Positions 21,205 to 31,679 of a stretch of DNA of 64,000 bases are shown in pieces (within the stretch, counting starts at the first letter, position 1; every line of letters starts with the position of its first letter). A model generated the notes under the pieces. It did no database searches, had not been told where the DNA came from, and was given only the letters and a program-made list of their open reading frames with translations. This DNA is from Saccharina japonica (lineage: Eukaryota; Sar; Phaeophyceae; Laminariales; Laminariaceae), in assembly GCA_008828725.1 (NCBI GenBank), contig MEHQ01001318.1:28427-92426 (forward strand). The letters run 5' to 3'. A program made the translations under genes and the position numbers.

Positions 21205-21915
21205 CCGAGCGGACAGCAATCCTACTCGGACGGCGACGAAGCTCAGGGTGATCGAGTACACCCACCTCCGATTCCCCGACGGCGGCGTCGCGGGGAATCG
21301 TGGAGCGGCGGCCGGGTTGGGGCAAGGGCTGTGTCCGAAGTGGATCAAGGAATGGGTTCAAACCGAACATCGTATTTGTGAAGATATTGGAGATGGGGGG
21401 GCGGAGAGGAAAAGAAGGCTCATGGAGGAAGCGCGCCCATGACACAAGACGTCGAGGCCGAGTTCGTGGATTGCATCAACGACTGCCGTAAGCAAACCAT
21501 GGTCGCGACCCGCGTCATCGTCATGCGGAAGTTGATGGCTCTCAAGAAGGACTCGTCAGGAGGAGTCCCCTCTAATACCAGTGACCCCCCGGGCGCCATG
21601 GACACGTTTCACTACAAATTCGTGCATTAGTATCATATATTCCGACAGAGAAACAAGTTCTCGATTCGACGCAAGACGAGCGTGGGGCAGAAGGAGCCCA
21701 GCGGGTGGGAAAGGTTAACATGGGCGACGGTTCTGAAGGTTCGCGACGTGCTCACTAGCATCGCGAAGAAGCGTATCATGGCCAAGAGAGGCGCGGGGGG
21801 GGGGAGCGTATCTGAGGCGTTTGAGCTGATGGATGAGGGAGACGAAGAATCGGCGGATTTTGAGTCTACTCTGGCAGAGTTTCTAGCTGCCGTCGATGGA
21901 GTTGTCGAGCTGTAG
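21205..21915 (+). pseudogene. Pogo/CENPB-type helix-turn-helix fragments
   Basis: Three consecutive blocks in shifting frames resemble the DNA-binding half of pogo/Tigger transposases. TKLRVIEYTHLRFPDGG and KWIKEWVQTEHRI look like the first HTH (KLKVIEYA...W..QE). EAEFVDCINDCRKQ and TRVIVMRKLMAL (in the frame from 21439) look like the CENPB-type second HTH. FRQRNKFSIRRKTSVGQK looks like the segment before the catalytic core. The frame stops at 21630 between blocks two and three, and no DDE residues follow. I read it as a decayed, internally deleted transposase. Confidence 0.5.
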
Positions 21916-22419
21916 ATTTGTGTGTTTGCGGGGCCAATGTTTGGATTGGGCTTATGATATACCGTAACGGCGAGCGTTGGGGTTCGAAGGCGATTCGGGT
22001 GCAAAATTACAATGTGGCGTTTGACCCAGGAGCATTGGCGGAATGGTGGACCTGGTATTATAAGTGATACTGTTTAATAGTGACTGAACGTTTTCTTCAT
22101 CGATATAACGTTACCTGGACGGTGTCTTATCTGGAAATCAACAAGCGGGCAATCGTCATCGTTTAAACACCAGCACGAGCTGCTATACGCGCCAGACCCC
22201 AATACATGATAGCACGATCTCGTTCGAGCGGCTAGTTGATACCAGGAAATATACCATAAAAATGCAGCACGTCTTAAACATGTTTGATCGTCTGTCCTCG
22301 GCTGGTTATCTCTGTGTTGCTGTTGCGCAACACATGCACCTTCTCATATGCCAACATCTTGCTATGTACGGCACACCCTTGCCTGCCTTGAAAACAGCTC
22401 CATTGCCCTCACTGAAACG

Positions 22420-22610
22420 ACTCGCTAGCTCCGCCCCGGGGCGTTCACCCCAACACAATGAAATTGGAGGCGTTTACTGTGTGGCCAGGGCGTTTTTCGC
22501 GTTTTTGTTTAACGAGGCGGCACTTACTCCGGATTATGCTCGTTTTCGCTGAAAAGGGGTATCCGGGGCGTTTACTCCGGGCGGGGTGCTTACTAGCATC
22601 ATTGCGGTAT
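22420..22610 (+). repeat. Dispersed GGGGCGTTTACT repeat, copy 2
   Basis: Matches the copy at 4045-4260 through TCCGGATTATG, TTTCGCTGAAAA and repeated GGGGCGTTTACTCCGGGCGGGG. Confidence 0.6.
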
Positions 22611-23311
22611 GTTTTCTACACCCCACACCCAGCAACCGACGTTAGAGGAGATTGGTAAGCTAAGCCTGATATCAAAATTCGACGGGCTAGGGATACGGTA
22701 AAATGCACGCCGGTTCTAACGATGTTGGGTAGGTCCTCAGTTGAGGAGCGCCGTCAGTGACACATTATTGGGCTAAAAAAACACGGTCCCTACCGTAGCA
22801 CGGCTCCCGCACCACCCTGTGCTGTTCTTAGGTAATGTACATCGACAACTTTTGTACGGTATCTCGACAGAACGCGGTGGCTGGAGACCCCAGAGATCGG
22901 AGATGGCGAACAACCGTCTGGCTGTTGCCGTTGAGTTTCTGCAACGCTCAACAACTAACTGATAGTTTCTCGCGAGGCAAAGCGCCGCGAAGACGACAGC
23001 ATCAGCAGTTTTGGAAAGGATGAGCCTGGGACACAACCAGCGCAAGCGCACGCGCCATTCTTACCAACGCCCGGGTTTCAGTACCTCTATGGCCGGTCCT
23101 CCATGCTCCAGCATACTTACCAATTGAAGGTACCCTCTCTCCAACGGCCTCCGAACTCAAGTAAACCCCACCATAGCACGAAACACCATACGTTTGCATC
23201 AGACGAATCTGCTGGTTTTTAACCATATTCTCCTTTTGTGTTCGATTTAGTTCAAGCAGTAGCCCCTTTTACGGCACGTAGCGACCCACTATAATTACAA
23301 CGTCAAGTGCG

Positions 23312-23653
23312 TCAGGACTGCCAGTCCGGGGCAGGGGGGCACTGGTCAATCAAACGCACGATTGTCGCCTTGGCCAGCCTTTCCCATGCCACTATGGCAA
23401 ACACGGTAGACACGCACATCACGAGGCAGGCCGCAGAAACACCGCGATAATCTGTCCCGTCGAACGTCCGGACCGCCATAGCTTGTGCGGCGTCGTTCTC
23501 GAGCACCAACACGGAAAAAATTATGAGAAGCACGAGGCCGGGACCGAGTGCCATTATCCAAAGCCAGCGCGTGTCACTTAATGGTGCGAAGCCCAACGTT
23601 TCACCATCATAGCACGTTATTGACCGCTCGCCTAAGATGCCCACTAGTAGCGC
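23312..23653 (-). CDS. Copy B exon E7: C-terminal two-helix segment
   Basis: Follows the acceptor TTTTTCAG and opens with ALLVGILGERSITCYDGETLG. It has two hydrophobic helices (around LVLLIIFSVLVL and ACLVMCVSTVFAIVAW) with AAQAMAV and GTDYRG between them, then RLIDQCPPA before the stop. It has the closest match to copy C in this exon. Confidence 0.78.
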   Translation of the reverse strand, partial: ALLVGILGERSITCYDGETLGFAPLSDTRWLWIMALGPGLVLLIIFSVLVLENDAAQAMAVRTFDGTDYRGVSAACLVMCVSTVFAIVAWERLAKATIVRLIDQCPPAPDWQS

Positions 23654-23997
23654 CTGAAAAACCAAGTGCGTGTGTTGGTGGAGACGGGTGGCGGGGAGTA
23701 GAGCGAATATGTTACAGGAATGGATTGACTAGTTGGGTCTGAAAGCAAACACGGTCTCGGCAGTGATAGGCGAGGAACGCAGAGGGACTGGAACAGGAGG
23801 TAGCACATAGCCAGTTCCGCCGTATCTAGCCTAACAAACGTATTAAGCGACGGGCATACTGTAGGTCAGACAATGGTGGGCTTAAAGCACGCGTCGACCA
23901 CACACGAACACAAGGGGCCTAGCTTCTTCCAAGCCTCAAACCTTCCGCCCCCACAAAATCCTTGCACCAAGTTCTCCAAATCACAGAACTTCCCCAC

Positions 23998-25011
23998 CTT
24001 CCTTTCAGGCCGATCATGCCCGTCGACTCCAGGCCTATCCACGAGCAAAAGACAGTCGAAGCTCGGAGACTGCGCCTCTTGTTCGGAACGGCGAATGGTT
24101 GGCTCGCGAACTTCGTCTGCCACCACGTGCTGCGCCTTCCGACGAAGAGCAGAAAACGTCGATTTCCGGCCCTGCGTGGTCCGGCACCGGTCAGCGACGT
24201 CGCGGTCGGCCAGGGGCGTCAGACGTTCTGAGAAAAGGACGCTCAGCATACCCTGTTCGACCGAAAGCCCGGGTGAAGTTGCCTTTTCGCCCTTCGACAA
24301 CTGAGGAACCACAAAGACAGTATTGTCTTGGGTCATGAAGGTGCCCTCGAATATATCGGTATAGCTGGAGTACTTCGTCCCTTTGGAGTGCCTTAATTGG
24401 GCCGTCGACACTTCCACACATGTGGCCTTCTTGAGCTGAGACGGTTGCCGACCACGAAGAAGTTTCCAGAGGTGGCGCGATTTCGCTGTTGGTGTACGAA
24501 GAATGTAATACCAAGCGAATAATACGCCAAGGAAAACAAAACACGCCCCCCAATAAAGAAGAGCCAAGGCCGAGTTATCACAAAGACCATATATACCGTC
24601 AACCCAGCAATCCGTCACAGGCGACTCGAAGTAACCAGGGTACCCGTGAACGGTTCTGTTGACCCCCCAAGAGGTCGAGATGTTGTCATCAAGTGACACG
24701 GTGGCCAGTAGCTGGCACGACCCTGTGCTGGGATGAAAGCTCCACCCGGCGCAGGCTGCAGTAGTTGTGCCGGTACTGTTGGTGTCGCTACACAACGCAC
24801 AGCAGTCGGGCCAGTCCAGAGGGGCGTTGAGCACGACGGGATCACCGTGGGGCTGCCCGCTCATACTTCCCCACCACGCTTCGCAGCGGTATCCATCGTA
24901 ACATTCTTTCCAGGCGGCACCCCCATATTTCCACTCGAGGAGAGTGTTTTCGTCCTTGAATCCTTCGGGGACATAGGGGTCCTCGCCAGGGCAGTCGTCT
25001 GGCGACGTGAC
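23998..25011 (-). CDS. Copy B exon E6: PAN-like ectodomain, helix and cytoplasmic region
   Basis: 338 open codons from VTSPDDCPGEDPY to ERK. Landmarks in order: KECYDGYRCEAWWGS, DWPDCCALCS, CAGWSFHPSTGSCQLL, HGYPGYFESPVTDC, a hydrophobic helix (LYWGACFVFLGVLFAWYY), a basic patch, KKATCVEVS, GTFMTQD, PLADRDVADRCRTTQG and SPSFDCLLLV. The start is set by TACCAG|GTCACG and the end by GAAAGGAAG|GTGGGG. An internal ATG at 24864 is not the start, because the frame is open and conserved upstream of it. Confidence 0.8.
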
Positions 25012-25451
25012 CTGGTATGAGACGTGTGGATGACGCGGATGGAAGCAAACGAATCCATATCAGCCAGATATGCTTTGAATAAAATGTCGAGAAGGTACTC
25101 GAACAGGTACGGCGAGGAGGTGCTGAGAGGGGCATGCAATTGGACGAGGGTTTCAAAGTGCCGAACAGCTTAAGACGAGTGTCTTTGAATTTTCACCGCC
25201 AGCGTAGGCGGGACAGCCCCCACTGACGTTGAAATTTATTGATTCTGAGCATCGGTCGACCAGAATTCCAGAAAGGCCGAAGACGGCCTTTACTCGGCAA
25301 CCCGGCATTGATATTAACGCCAACCAAAACCGGACTTCCCGTTCTAGGTAAAATCGATCTTGTCGTCTCGTTCCGACTCCAACGAAGAAACCGGGCGTCA
25401 GGAATCTTCAAGTGTTTAACTCAGCGGCAGGATACAACATGATTGTAAAAC

Positions 25452-26215
25452 GTGGCTGTAAGACCGAAGTTCATTAATGGAAACACGATGTTTCAAAGTT
25501 TGGTTTCAAAACTATTGCTTTCAACAAAACAGCTGAACATGTTCTCGTACCGCCGCTGTGGAAATCAAAAGGGGGGAATGCTCGATTTTTTTCTTACTTG
25601 TTTTGACGCGGCTGCACGCGGCGCAATTCGTTTTGTCTTGCTCGTTGTGAATTGTCGACACGCTGACGAAAATATAGCTTATGCGACGATAGACCTTCGA
25701 TCTCGACATAGACCCAACCCACGGCAAACAAGGATGGTGTCGGGCAAGACCAACGAGTGTACATGACGGCCTCGAACATATCAGGTGGATCCGTGGTCCA
25801 GGGGGCGAAGTTTGCCGCCGGCGTCCTACGTTCTTCTTTCAAACCTGAAACAAGTCTATTTCTGGTCAACTGAGAGACATCAAGACAATGTGTCGTCTGC
25901 TTTTGCAAACCAGCAGCAAAACTTGTTTTATCACACGCCTGACCAGCTCCCGCCGCATGTACACATTGTGTGAACACGTGACCCTATGGTGGGTCGGAGC
26001 CCCTAACGAGCACATCTGGTTCATAGTTCATGACGCAGTCGTTCATTTTGTCGATCGATGTCTGTCGAGGAATCGGAATCTCGCTGCTTCGTTGAGTTTT
26101 TCTTAAGCCGAGTTTTGTCCAACATCGTCCCAGGGATTTTGTGTGCGAGTTTTTTCCAAGTTTGAAAGTGTATTGTGTTTGAAGACTTGTGCTAATACTG
26201 GAAGGTGATTTAGGC
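25452..26215 (+). repeat. Dispersed repeat R1, copy 1
   Basis: A roughly 0.75 kb segment that aligns along most of its length with 35318-36095. Shared words include AAACACGATGTTTCAAAGTT / AAACGCGATGTTTCAAAGTT, TTCTCGTACCGCCGCTG, GCACGCGGCGCAATT and GGTCGGAGCCCCTAACGAGC. No frame is kept in both copies, so it is more likely a non-coding element or an old transposon. It sits in the intron of copy B between E5 and E6. Confidence 0.65.
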
Positions 26216-26279
26216 AGCTTATCTGGTTCTGTTTTCAAACGGGTAAACACCAACGTGGCAACCCCTGCACACCCTGAAC

Positions 26280-27170
26280 AACTCCGTACCTACTCCTAGT
26301 TCAGGAGAAAAACTTACGGCTTCGTACTATCAATAGACCATCTGGAACGCGATACGTTTTTGTGGCAGGTATGCACACCCACCGCGATTTCGTACGTACC
26401 GGGTTTCCACCCCCCCTACGTAGCTTGCACTACGTTGTTTTCAACCATGTTGGCCACACGTTTTGTTTTTCAACCATGTGTTCAACCATTTTCTATTTCC
26501 GAACAAAATGTTGAAACGAACCAATCATTTTCTTACTGCAGTATAATGGTGCCACCAACAATTGTTCGAACGGGGTCGAAACAACTTGTGGCAACACGCC
26601 TCTTGAGCACGGGGTGCGTACACTTTTCATTTCTTAGTTAGTTTGTACCATACCTGATTTTCGCCTCATCATTGTTTGCGGGAGCTGTATGTGATCGATT
26701 TTCAACACACACCCAACGTCTACAGAAGCGAGCAAGAGCTTGGGTTGTCGTGTGGGACGTGTGTTTCGTCGTATGCCGTCTCGAATTGGCCGCAGTCGTC
26801 GCGCTGGTATGTTTTCCGTAGTGAGTTTCGAATGCGGCGGCATCTCGAGAGTGTTTTTCCCTTTTGTTTAAGTTTTATTTTCGAATGCACGAAAGCTATA
26901 GTATAAGGCAGCCTTGACACACTTTCCTCTCTACTACGTAGTACCTACCTGCCGGCCGGTCTCAAGTCATGAAGCGCGCGAGGTTATTTCGTGCATACAG
27001 GCAAATAAACGTCGTGGTTGTGGGGTGAGTACAGGCTTCCGTTAGTTTATTTGTCTGTCTGTCCGTTGTATCCTGTCTGCCGTGTATTTCTTGCATTGAC
27101 TGCGAGGCCCGTACATACTGTGGTTTCTAAACAATACGGGGTCTGGAAGAGCAGCAGTTGAGGTCCGGCT
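26280..27170. other. No supported feature
   Basis: Intron-like DNA of copy B. It includes a T-rich stretch with repeated TTCAACCATG words. A segment around 26775-26890 is vaguely like 27190-27300 (CTCGA.TTGGCCGC, ATGCGGCGG). Confidence 0.4.
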
Positions 27171-27189
27171 AACGCGTGGGACTTGGTGT

Positions 27190-27411
27190 GTTGCAATTCG
27201 TCTCGAGTTGGCCGCGGTCCTGTGTCTTTTGGGGGTGCTGTGTGCTTTGGATGCGGCGGGGTTCGTTTATTATTTTACTCTTATCGCAACAGCCCACTGC
27301 AAGCACAACACACAATGCCTACTGCAATCATCGGGTAACCTTGCCGCTTCTGCCGCTCTACTACGTAGTACGAGCGTGTTGGCAGTGCAGTTGAGCTACT
27401 CGCACGAGTAG
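27190..27411 (+). CDS. Possible small hydrophobic ORF or exon, unrecognised
   Basis: An open plus-strand stretch encodes LELAAVLCLLGVLCALDAAG and then FVYYFTLIATA, which would form a membrane segment, ending SYSHE before a stop. It lies antisense inside the intron of copy B. A decayed relative of the first part occurs about 400 bp upstream. No start codon or splice site is convincing. It could be chance. Confidence 0.2.
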   Translation, partial: VAIRLELAAVLCLLGVLCALDAAGFVYYFTLIATAHCKHNTQCLLQSSGNLAASAALLRSTSVLAVQLSYSHE

Positions 27412-27510
27412 CGAACAGGAGGTGGTATACTTCGTATTCGTTTCGCTACATTTTGGATGAGGTCCCACGTAAACTATTAAACTTTATCCCAGGCAGGCCC
27501 AGCCACTTAC

Positions 27511-27604
27511 ATAGCACCAGGTTGTTTTGTACCCCGCCCCGGCGCTAACAATGTACATGTACCCGATGTGCGCGCCGCACCCTGTGAAGGTGTAGCCGTT
27601 ATAC
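27511..27604 (-). CDS. Copy B exon E5: YxGYTFTGCGAHxGY module
   Basis: 94 nt, acceptor AAGCAG, donor GTAAGT, phases 2 and 0. Encodes YNGYTFTGCGAHIGY, a variable middle and GAGYKTTWCY. Same length and frame as the other three copies. Confidence 0.7.
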
Positions 27605-27939
27605 CTGCTTGGCGGGAAACAAAAGAGCAAGAAAAACCAGGGAGCCGCACAAAATAGTTCCTGATCTAGTTTACAGTAACTGAAAGTCGTGGTTGCGATA
27701 GACCCAGCGGCAATGCCTCTGGCAGCACACGAGCCCCGACACAACCCATGTTTGAAGAAGGGGCACTGCCGCCTGTTTCAAACGCGTGCACTCTATAGTG
27801 TCTTCTACATGTATGTATGAAAAAACGTCAATGCGACCGATACTACCAATATGGCCTGGTGTCTGGACACAGCCGCGTCCCCTTTCCCTTAGAATATGGA
27901 GTCGATACTTCTCGGTTATACCGGTACCTTCGTCATATG

Positions 27940-28035
27940 CTTGCCTACAACAGCAGCAGCAGCAGTGGGATTTCAGCGGTAGGGCCTTAAATCGGGTCAC
28001 AGCATGTGGTGGATGTAACAGACACACACATCGGA
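27940..28035 (-). pseudogene. Copy B E4-like segment with frameshift
   Basis: Parallels the copy C segment at 43772-43856 (TGCTGTGACCCGAT, CTGAAA.CCCACTGC, then cysteine codons and GAAG|GT). It has one extra base after GACCCGATT, which brings a TAA into frame. If this segment is an exon in copy C, it is broken here. Confidence 0.3.
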
Positions 28036-28419
28036 CGGGTCGATTCAAGATGGCACACGTGACGGTTTTCTTCAGAGAAGACCGAATCAATTGTTGCGAT
28101 CGACCTCGCGCGTTAGAGCTATATACATGCAAACCGCGGGCGGGGCTTGCTGTTCGTGTTGTTCCAGCGGTCAGCGGACTGTATTCCTACGCCAGTCGGC
28201 TACGTACGCGTCGTGAGCTGGTGCATCTTTCTGTTCCTGAAGTATTGTGTGGCATATGTACGTCGTATCGGTTTTCGAACAACTTGGTGACAGCTGATAC
28301 AAGACAGCAGAAGAGATGGATACGTAGGAGGACCGGAATCAACGAAGCATGCCGCATGCGAATCTATTACTTTCCGCAACATGCGCCCTCATAATTCGCC
28401 ATCTTGGATCTCGCGAACG

Positions 28420-29120
28420 ACCCAAGTTTCCCGTGCCCTCTTCTCTGGCAGGATACTTATTCAAGTACGTTGCGCATATACAGTACAATCCCAAGACCTT
28501 TCGACCCAGCAACAGAAGGAAACGACCTTCCAGCGTTTCGCGGAATGGGTCCCATTATTTTAGTATTTTAGAAGTTGAGTTCTGCAACGGATGGACTCTC
28601 TGCCCTGTTGCCTGGAGTTCAGGGGCTCGAAAGCCGATTGAACCCAGTTTTTATGTCTCGCTGAAAGCGCGCGAGAGCGTGAGCTTTGGCAAAATCTCGG
28701 TGTAAATCGACAAGGGCAGCGGGATTGCCGAATGAAACCCCTGCGCAAATATTAAAACCAAGGAATGTACGGCGGGGCGGGAGGGGGGGAGGCAGGAAGG
28801 CACCAGTGACCACGACTTGTCCAGAACGTCGCCGAGCGTAGCAACAAGTCCTGTTGACAACACCTTACCGGTAAAAAATCAACCAAGAAGGCCTACTTTA
28901 GGCAGTACCCAACGTCGACCTACATAAACCACTGTGAATTTTATCAACGTGTAAATTAATGAAACCCTTTCTTTTCGGGGCAGCAGGTTCCTGGATGGAA
29001 CGGATGCAAGGCTGAAGGCTCGAGTTGCCCCGCCTTGGAATCCACTGGTTTCCATCTAAGATACGAGCTCCTCCCGAGTACTACCAAGTACGATCCTTGA
29101 ACCTGTTACCAGGTATTTAC
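28420..29120. other. No supported feature
   Basis: Intron-like DNA of copy B with short overlapping frames on both strands and no repeat partner, apart from the start of repeat R3 near 29050. Confidence 0.4.
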
Positions 29121-29180
29121 AGACGTTTCCACATCATCCCAGCAATGCCATAACGCCGATGTACAGCAGCACGGAATCTA
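29050..29180 (+). repeat. Dispersed repeat R3, copy 1
   Basis: Shares TTTCCATCTAAGATACG, TTACCAGGTATTT and GCGTTTCCACATCAT.CCAGCAAT-type text with 42135-42245, over about 110-130 bp. Confidence 0.55.
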
Positions 29181-29519
29181 TAAATAGACGGTGTTGTAAT
29201 ACGAGGGCAGACCACATGTATCTGTCATATGTATACAGTACACGCATACTAAAGGTATGAGTGTATGTATTCCATGTTTCCGGGTAAGAGGACCCATTCC
29301 CCCTTTTGCCGAGGCGTACAATTGCCCGAGGCATTGTGGCAAACGTGTATCAGGGGGCGGGGGATCCCAGGAACACGAGAGAAAACCCTATATATATATA
29401 TATCAAAGGTTGTGTGTACACGTAATATTAACCGTACACTTAACGGTGAACGTGGCATCGCAGCAGCAAGCGAGCAAGGAGAAATTATGTTCCATCTCTC
29501 CAGGAGTTAGTACCAGGTC

Positions 29520-30130
29520 ATAATATGCAGAATCTCGTTTACAGTAGTCAGTCCATTGCGGTAAAAGGCATGCCGCATGGTGCCACGCACTTTTCTGGCT
29601 TGGTCGAGTACTGTAAATAAAGTGCGGGTCTTACTGTAGTTTAGCGATGTTCATAAATAGTTTGGACCAAAATCGCCCTTAAAAATACGTCCTTTTGACC
29701 TTGGTAGCATACCGAGGGGAGTCATGGACATATTCATATACCCCCGTCACGAGGAACGCACGTTGAATACGCGCGATCGACGTACCACGCAGCCCGAAAA
29801 TACGACGCTCGACCACCCAGCTGGTCGAAATCACAGCTGACATATTTTAGTTGTACTACGTTTACAGAAAACATGACGCTTACCAACATTACGTACATGT
29901 ACACGTATACCAGGTAAGCATTATTAGAGGGACAACACGTTTCCCCTAGGGGCGCTGTGACTTAGAGGAGAGGAGGCACATTAACGTAACAAATACACAA
30001 GAAATATTAGCATGCATGCCTGTCTTTCTGAGACCTTTGGATTCGAGGACGAAACATGCATGCCAGTGAGGCTGGCTCTTTTCATACCAGGTATCACATG
30101 TCTACTGTCTACTGTTGTATACTGGTATCA
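29520..30130. other. No supported feature
   Basis: AT-leaning DNA with several TACCAGGTA and TACGTA palindromes. No frame over about 60 codons. Confidence 0.5.
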
Positions 30131-30140
30131 ATAACATTAC

Positions 30141-30242
30141 GGGGGACCTGAGAGTAAATAGGACCAACTCTTATCGGTAAAAAATAGGTAAAATATATAG
30201 GTTTTTGTGTGTACCGCTGGTCCCTATTCACTATGGTCCCCG
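30141..30242. mobile_element. Small hairpin MITE, family R6, copy 2
   Basis: GGGGGACC...AGTAAATAGGACCA on the left faces TGGTCCCTATTCACTATGGTCCCC on the right. Related to 518-618 and 30501-30620. Confidence 0.6.
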
Positions 30243-30500
30243 GTCCTATCGTAGTGTGTTTTCGCAACTAAGTACGAGTGCACGCTTATTATACGTTCAT
30301 CTATAGCTGTGACCTGTCATAATTGATCTGATTGGTGAAACGCCGGTCAGGAGTCGGCAAAGTCGTTCATAAAGGGGGACTGCATTACTGGTATAAATTT
30401 GTCAAGTATTCAGGTATGCTTTGGTAGAACCTTGAACCTTCCATGTCTCAAAACCACTGGATTCTATTGAGCAGTTGCTTTTTTACAGTAACTGTATTAC

Positions 30501-30620
30501 GGGGTGGGCTAATGATGCCATAGTAAACACTAGTAAACAAGACCTACTACGGAATACACAAAACCTATCTATTTACCTATTTTTACTGACAATATTTGGT
30601 CCTATTTACTATGGTCCTCC
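30501..30620. mobile_element. Small hairpin MITE, family R6, copy 3
   Basis: The right end, TTTGGTCCTATTTACTATGG, is identical to that of copy 1. The left end is diverged (GGGGTGGGC...CCATAGTAAAC). Flanked by ATTAC on the left and GTAAT on the right. The interior ACCTATTTTTAC is the complement of GTAAAAAATAGGT in copy 2, so the interiors are inverted relative to each other. Confidence 0.55.
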
Positions 30621-30750
30621 GTAATAGTAAATATACTTCGAAGTATGTGGATGGTACGGTTGGCATCACAGCGCTTCACAGCAGTGATCGTCAGTTGGCG
30701 AATAAGATTGTAATACTTGTCAGTATGCGTACAATACACTGCTGTAAAAA

Positions 30751-30772
30751 CCACACACACACACACACACAC
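30751..30772. repeat. (CA)n microsatellite
   Basis: An uninterrupted CA dinucleotide run, seen directly. Confidence 0.9.
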
Positions 30773-30822
30773 GCGGGTTGAGCGGGGAGTCGAAGCGCGC
30801 ACGCCAAATCTTGCTGAAGATG

Positions 30823-31156
30823 CATGCTACGACACGGTAGAGGTGCACCTGCATACAGGCCATTTTTGCTTTCTGAGGGTGGTGGCTTATTACTTGAGGA
30901 GCTCTATAATACTTCACCCGAAAACTGATTTTGGCCTGTATGCAGGCCATTTTTGTTTTTCTGAGGCAAATAAAAGCGCTACGTACGTACCCGACGAACA
31001 ATCCTATATTATGGCCTTTAAGTATGAGATGGAAAAAAATATTGCAACACAAAAAAAATGAAATTCCGACGATTTGGGGTTAAGAAGCCTGTTCCGTCCT
31101 TCAGAAAAAAAAAAAAAATCAGCCAAAACGTGCTACAGTACCTCTAACGTCGCATG
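30823..31156. mobile_element. MITE, TGCTACGRTAG family, copy 2
   Basis: Left end CATGCTACGACACGGTAGAGGTGCAC. Right end complementary, with CTACAGTACCTCTAACGTCGCATG. The interior shares TCTGAGGGTGGT, ACTTGAGGAGCT and CCCGACGAACAATCCTAT with copies 1 and 3. It contains an internal duplication of GGCCTGTATGCAGGCCATTTTTG-type text. It lies 43 bp inside the intron that follows exon E2 of copy B. Confidence 0.65.
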
Positions 31157-31198
31157 TCCCTGAACTGCTGAAATCTGCGACAACGGCGATAATAATAC

Positions 31199-31312
31199 CT
31201 TGTTAAGGCGTCGCCAGATACTCCATCAACGCTGCAGGTGCAAGCTGCTGTAATGCCGGTCGAGTTGGCTGACATGGTCCCCTCGCCAGACGCCACGCAC
31301 GAACTCACGTGT
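31199..31312 (-). CDS. Copy B exon E2: short cysteine-rich segment
   Basis: Acceptor GGGCGCGGCAG, donor GTATTATT, phase 2 at both ends. Encodes HVSSCVASGEGTMSANSTG, then ITAACTCSVDGVSGD. The sequence between the acceptor and ACTCS closely matches copy C except that C has an expanded repeat there. Confidence 0.65.
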
Positions 31313-31544
31313 CTGCCGCGCCCAAACAGAGAGAGAGAGAGAGCGTGGCAGAGGTACGTAAACACATATATATGGTACGGTATTCATTAAGAAGACATGT
31401 GCCTGATACTCACAATGGGAAAAGACACGCAATGCTCTTGCAGTATATAATGACATGCTATTATCTACAGGATAGCAGCTCGGCCAGATTGCCATCCTGT
31501 CGGCATGCAGAAAAAACAGCGGGATCTACAACAGTACAACTATA

Positions 31545-31670
31545 ATTATTGATACCACAAATAACACATAGAACAAAAATTCTACGCAGCTCGCAAAGTT
31601 GAGTACCGGTATCTACTATTCAATCGGTTGAACTCACAGCTGACGTATTTATAATCATTTTATTTAATTA
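31545..31670 (+). repeat. Dispersed repeat R2, copy 1
   Basis: Near-identical to 61278-61400 and, inverted, to 38713-38830. Core words are CACAAATAACACATAGAAC, ACGCAGCTCGCAAAGTTGAG and AACTCACAGCTGACGTATTT. High identity implies recent spread; possibly a MITE. Confidence 0.7.
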
Positions 31671-31679
31671 TTGTTGTAG

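Larger units (their letters stand above)
20768..22802 (+). mobile_element. Pogo/CENPB-like DNA transposon relic with terminal inverted repeats
   Basis: The ends are CATGCTACGGTAG (left) and CTACCGTAGCACG (right), inverted relative to each other and matching the MITEs at 18.2, 30.8 and 56.1 kb. Inside, plus-strand frames hold N-terminal DNA-binding parts of a pogo-type transposase, but no DDE catalytic domain is visible. GGGGCGTTT repeats (20835-20935 and 22420-22610) sit near each end. The element may be a deleted relative of the source that moved the MITEs. Confidence 0.5.
23312..31312 (-). other. Gene copy B: PAN-like cysteine-rich membrane protein (gene span)
   Basis: Second paralogue, on the minus strand and converging with copy A. 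The supported exons, in transcription order, are E2 (31312-31199), E5 (27604-27511), E6 (25011-23998) and E7 (23653-23312); all junction phases agree with copies A, C and D. The intron between E2 and E5 (3.6 kb) begins with a MITE (30823-31156). The intron between E5 and E6 (2.5 kb) contains a dispersed repeat (25452-26215). The start exon was not found. E4-like text near 27.95 kb carries a one-base insertion and a stop relative to copy C. Confidence 0.6.

Noticed and set aside
25193-25411. GVNIxAG-like peptide on the minus strand, with loose look-alikes near 28.7 and 6.65 kb
   Set aside because: Similarity is limited to a few residues and the surrounding frames are not shared; insufficient for a feature.
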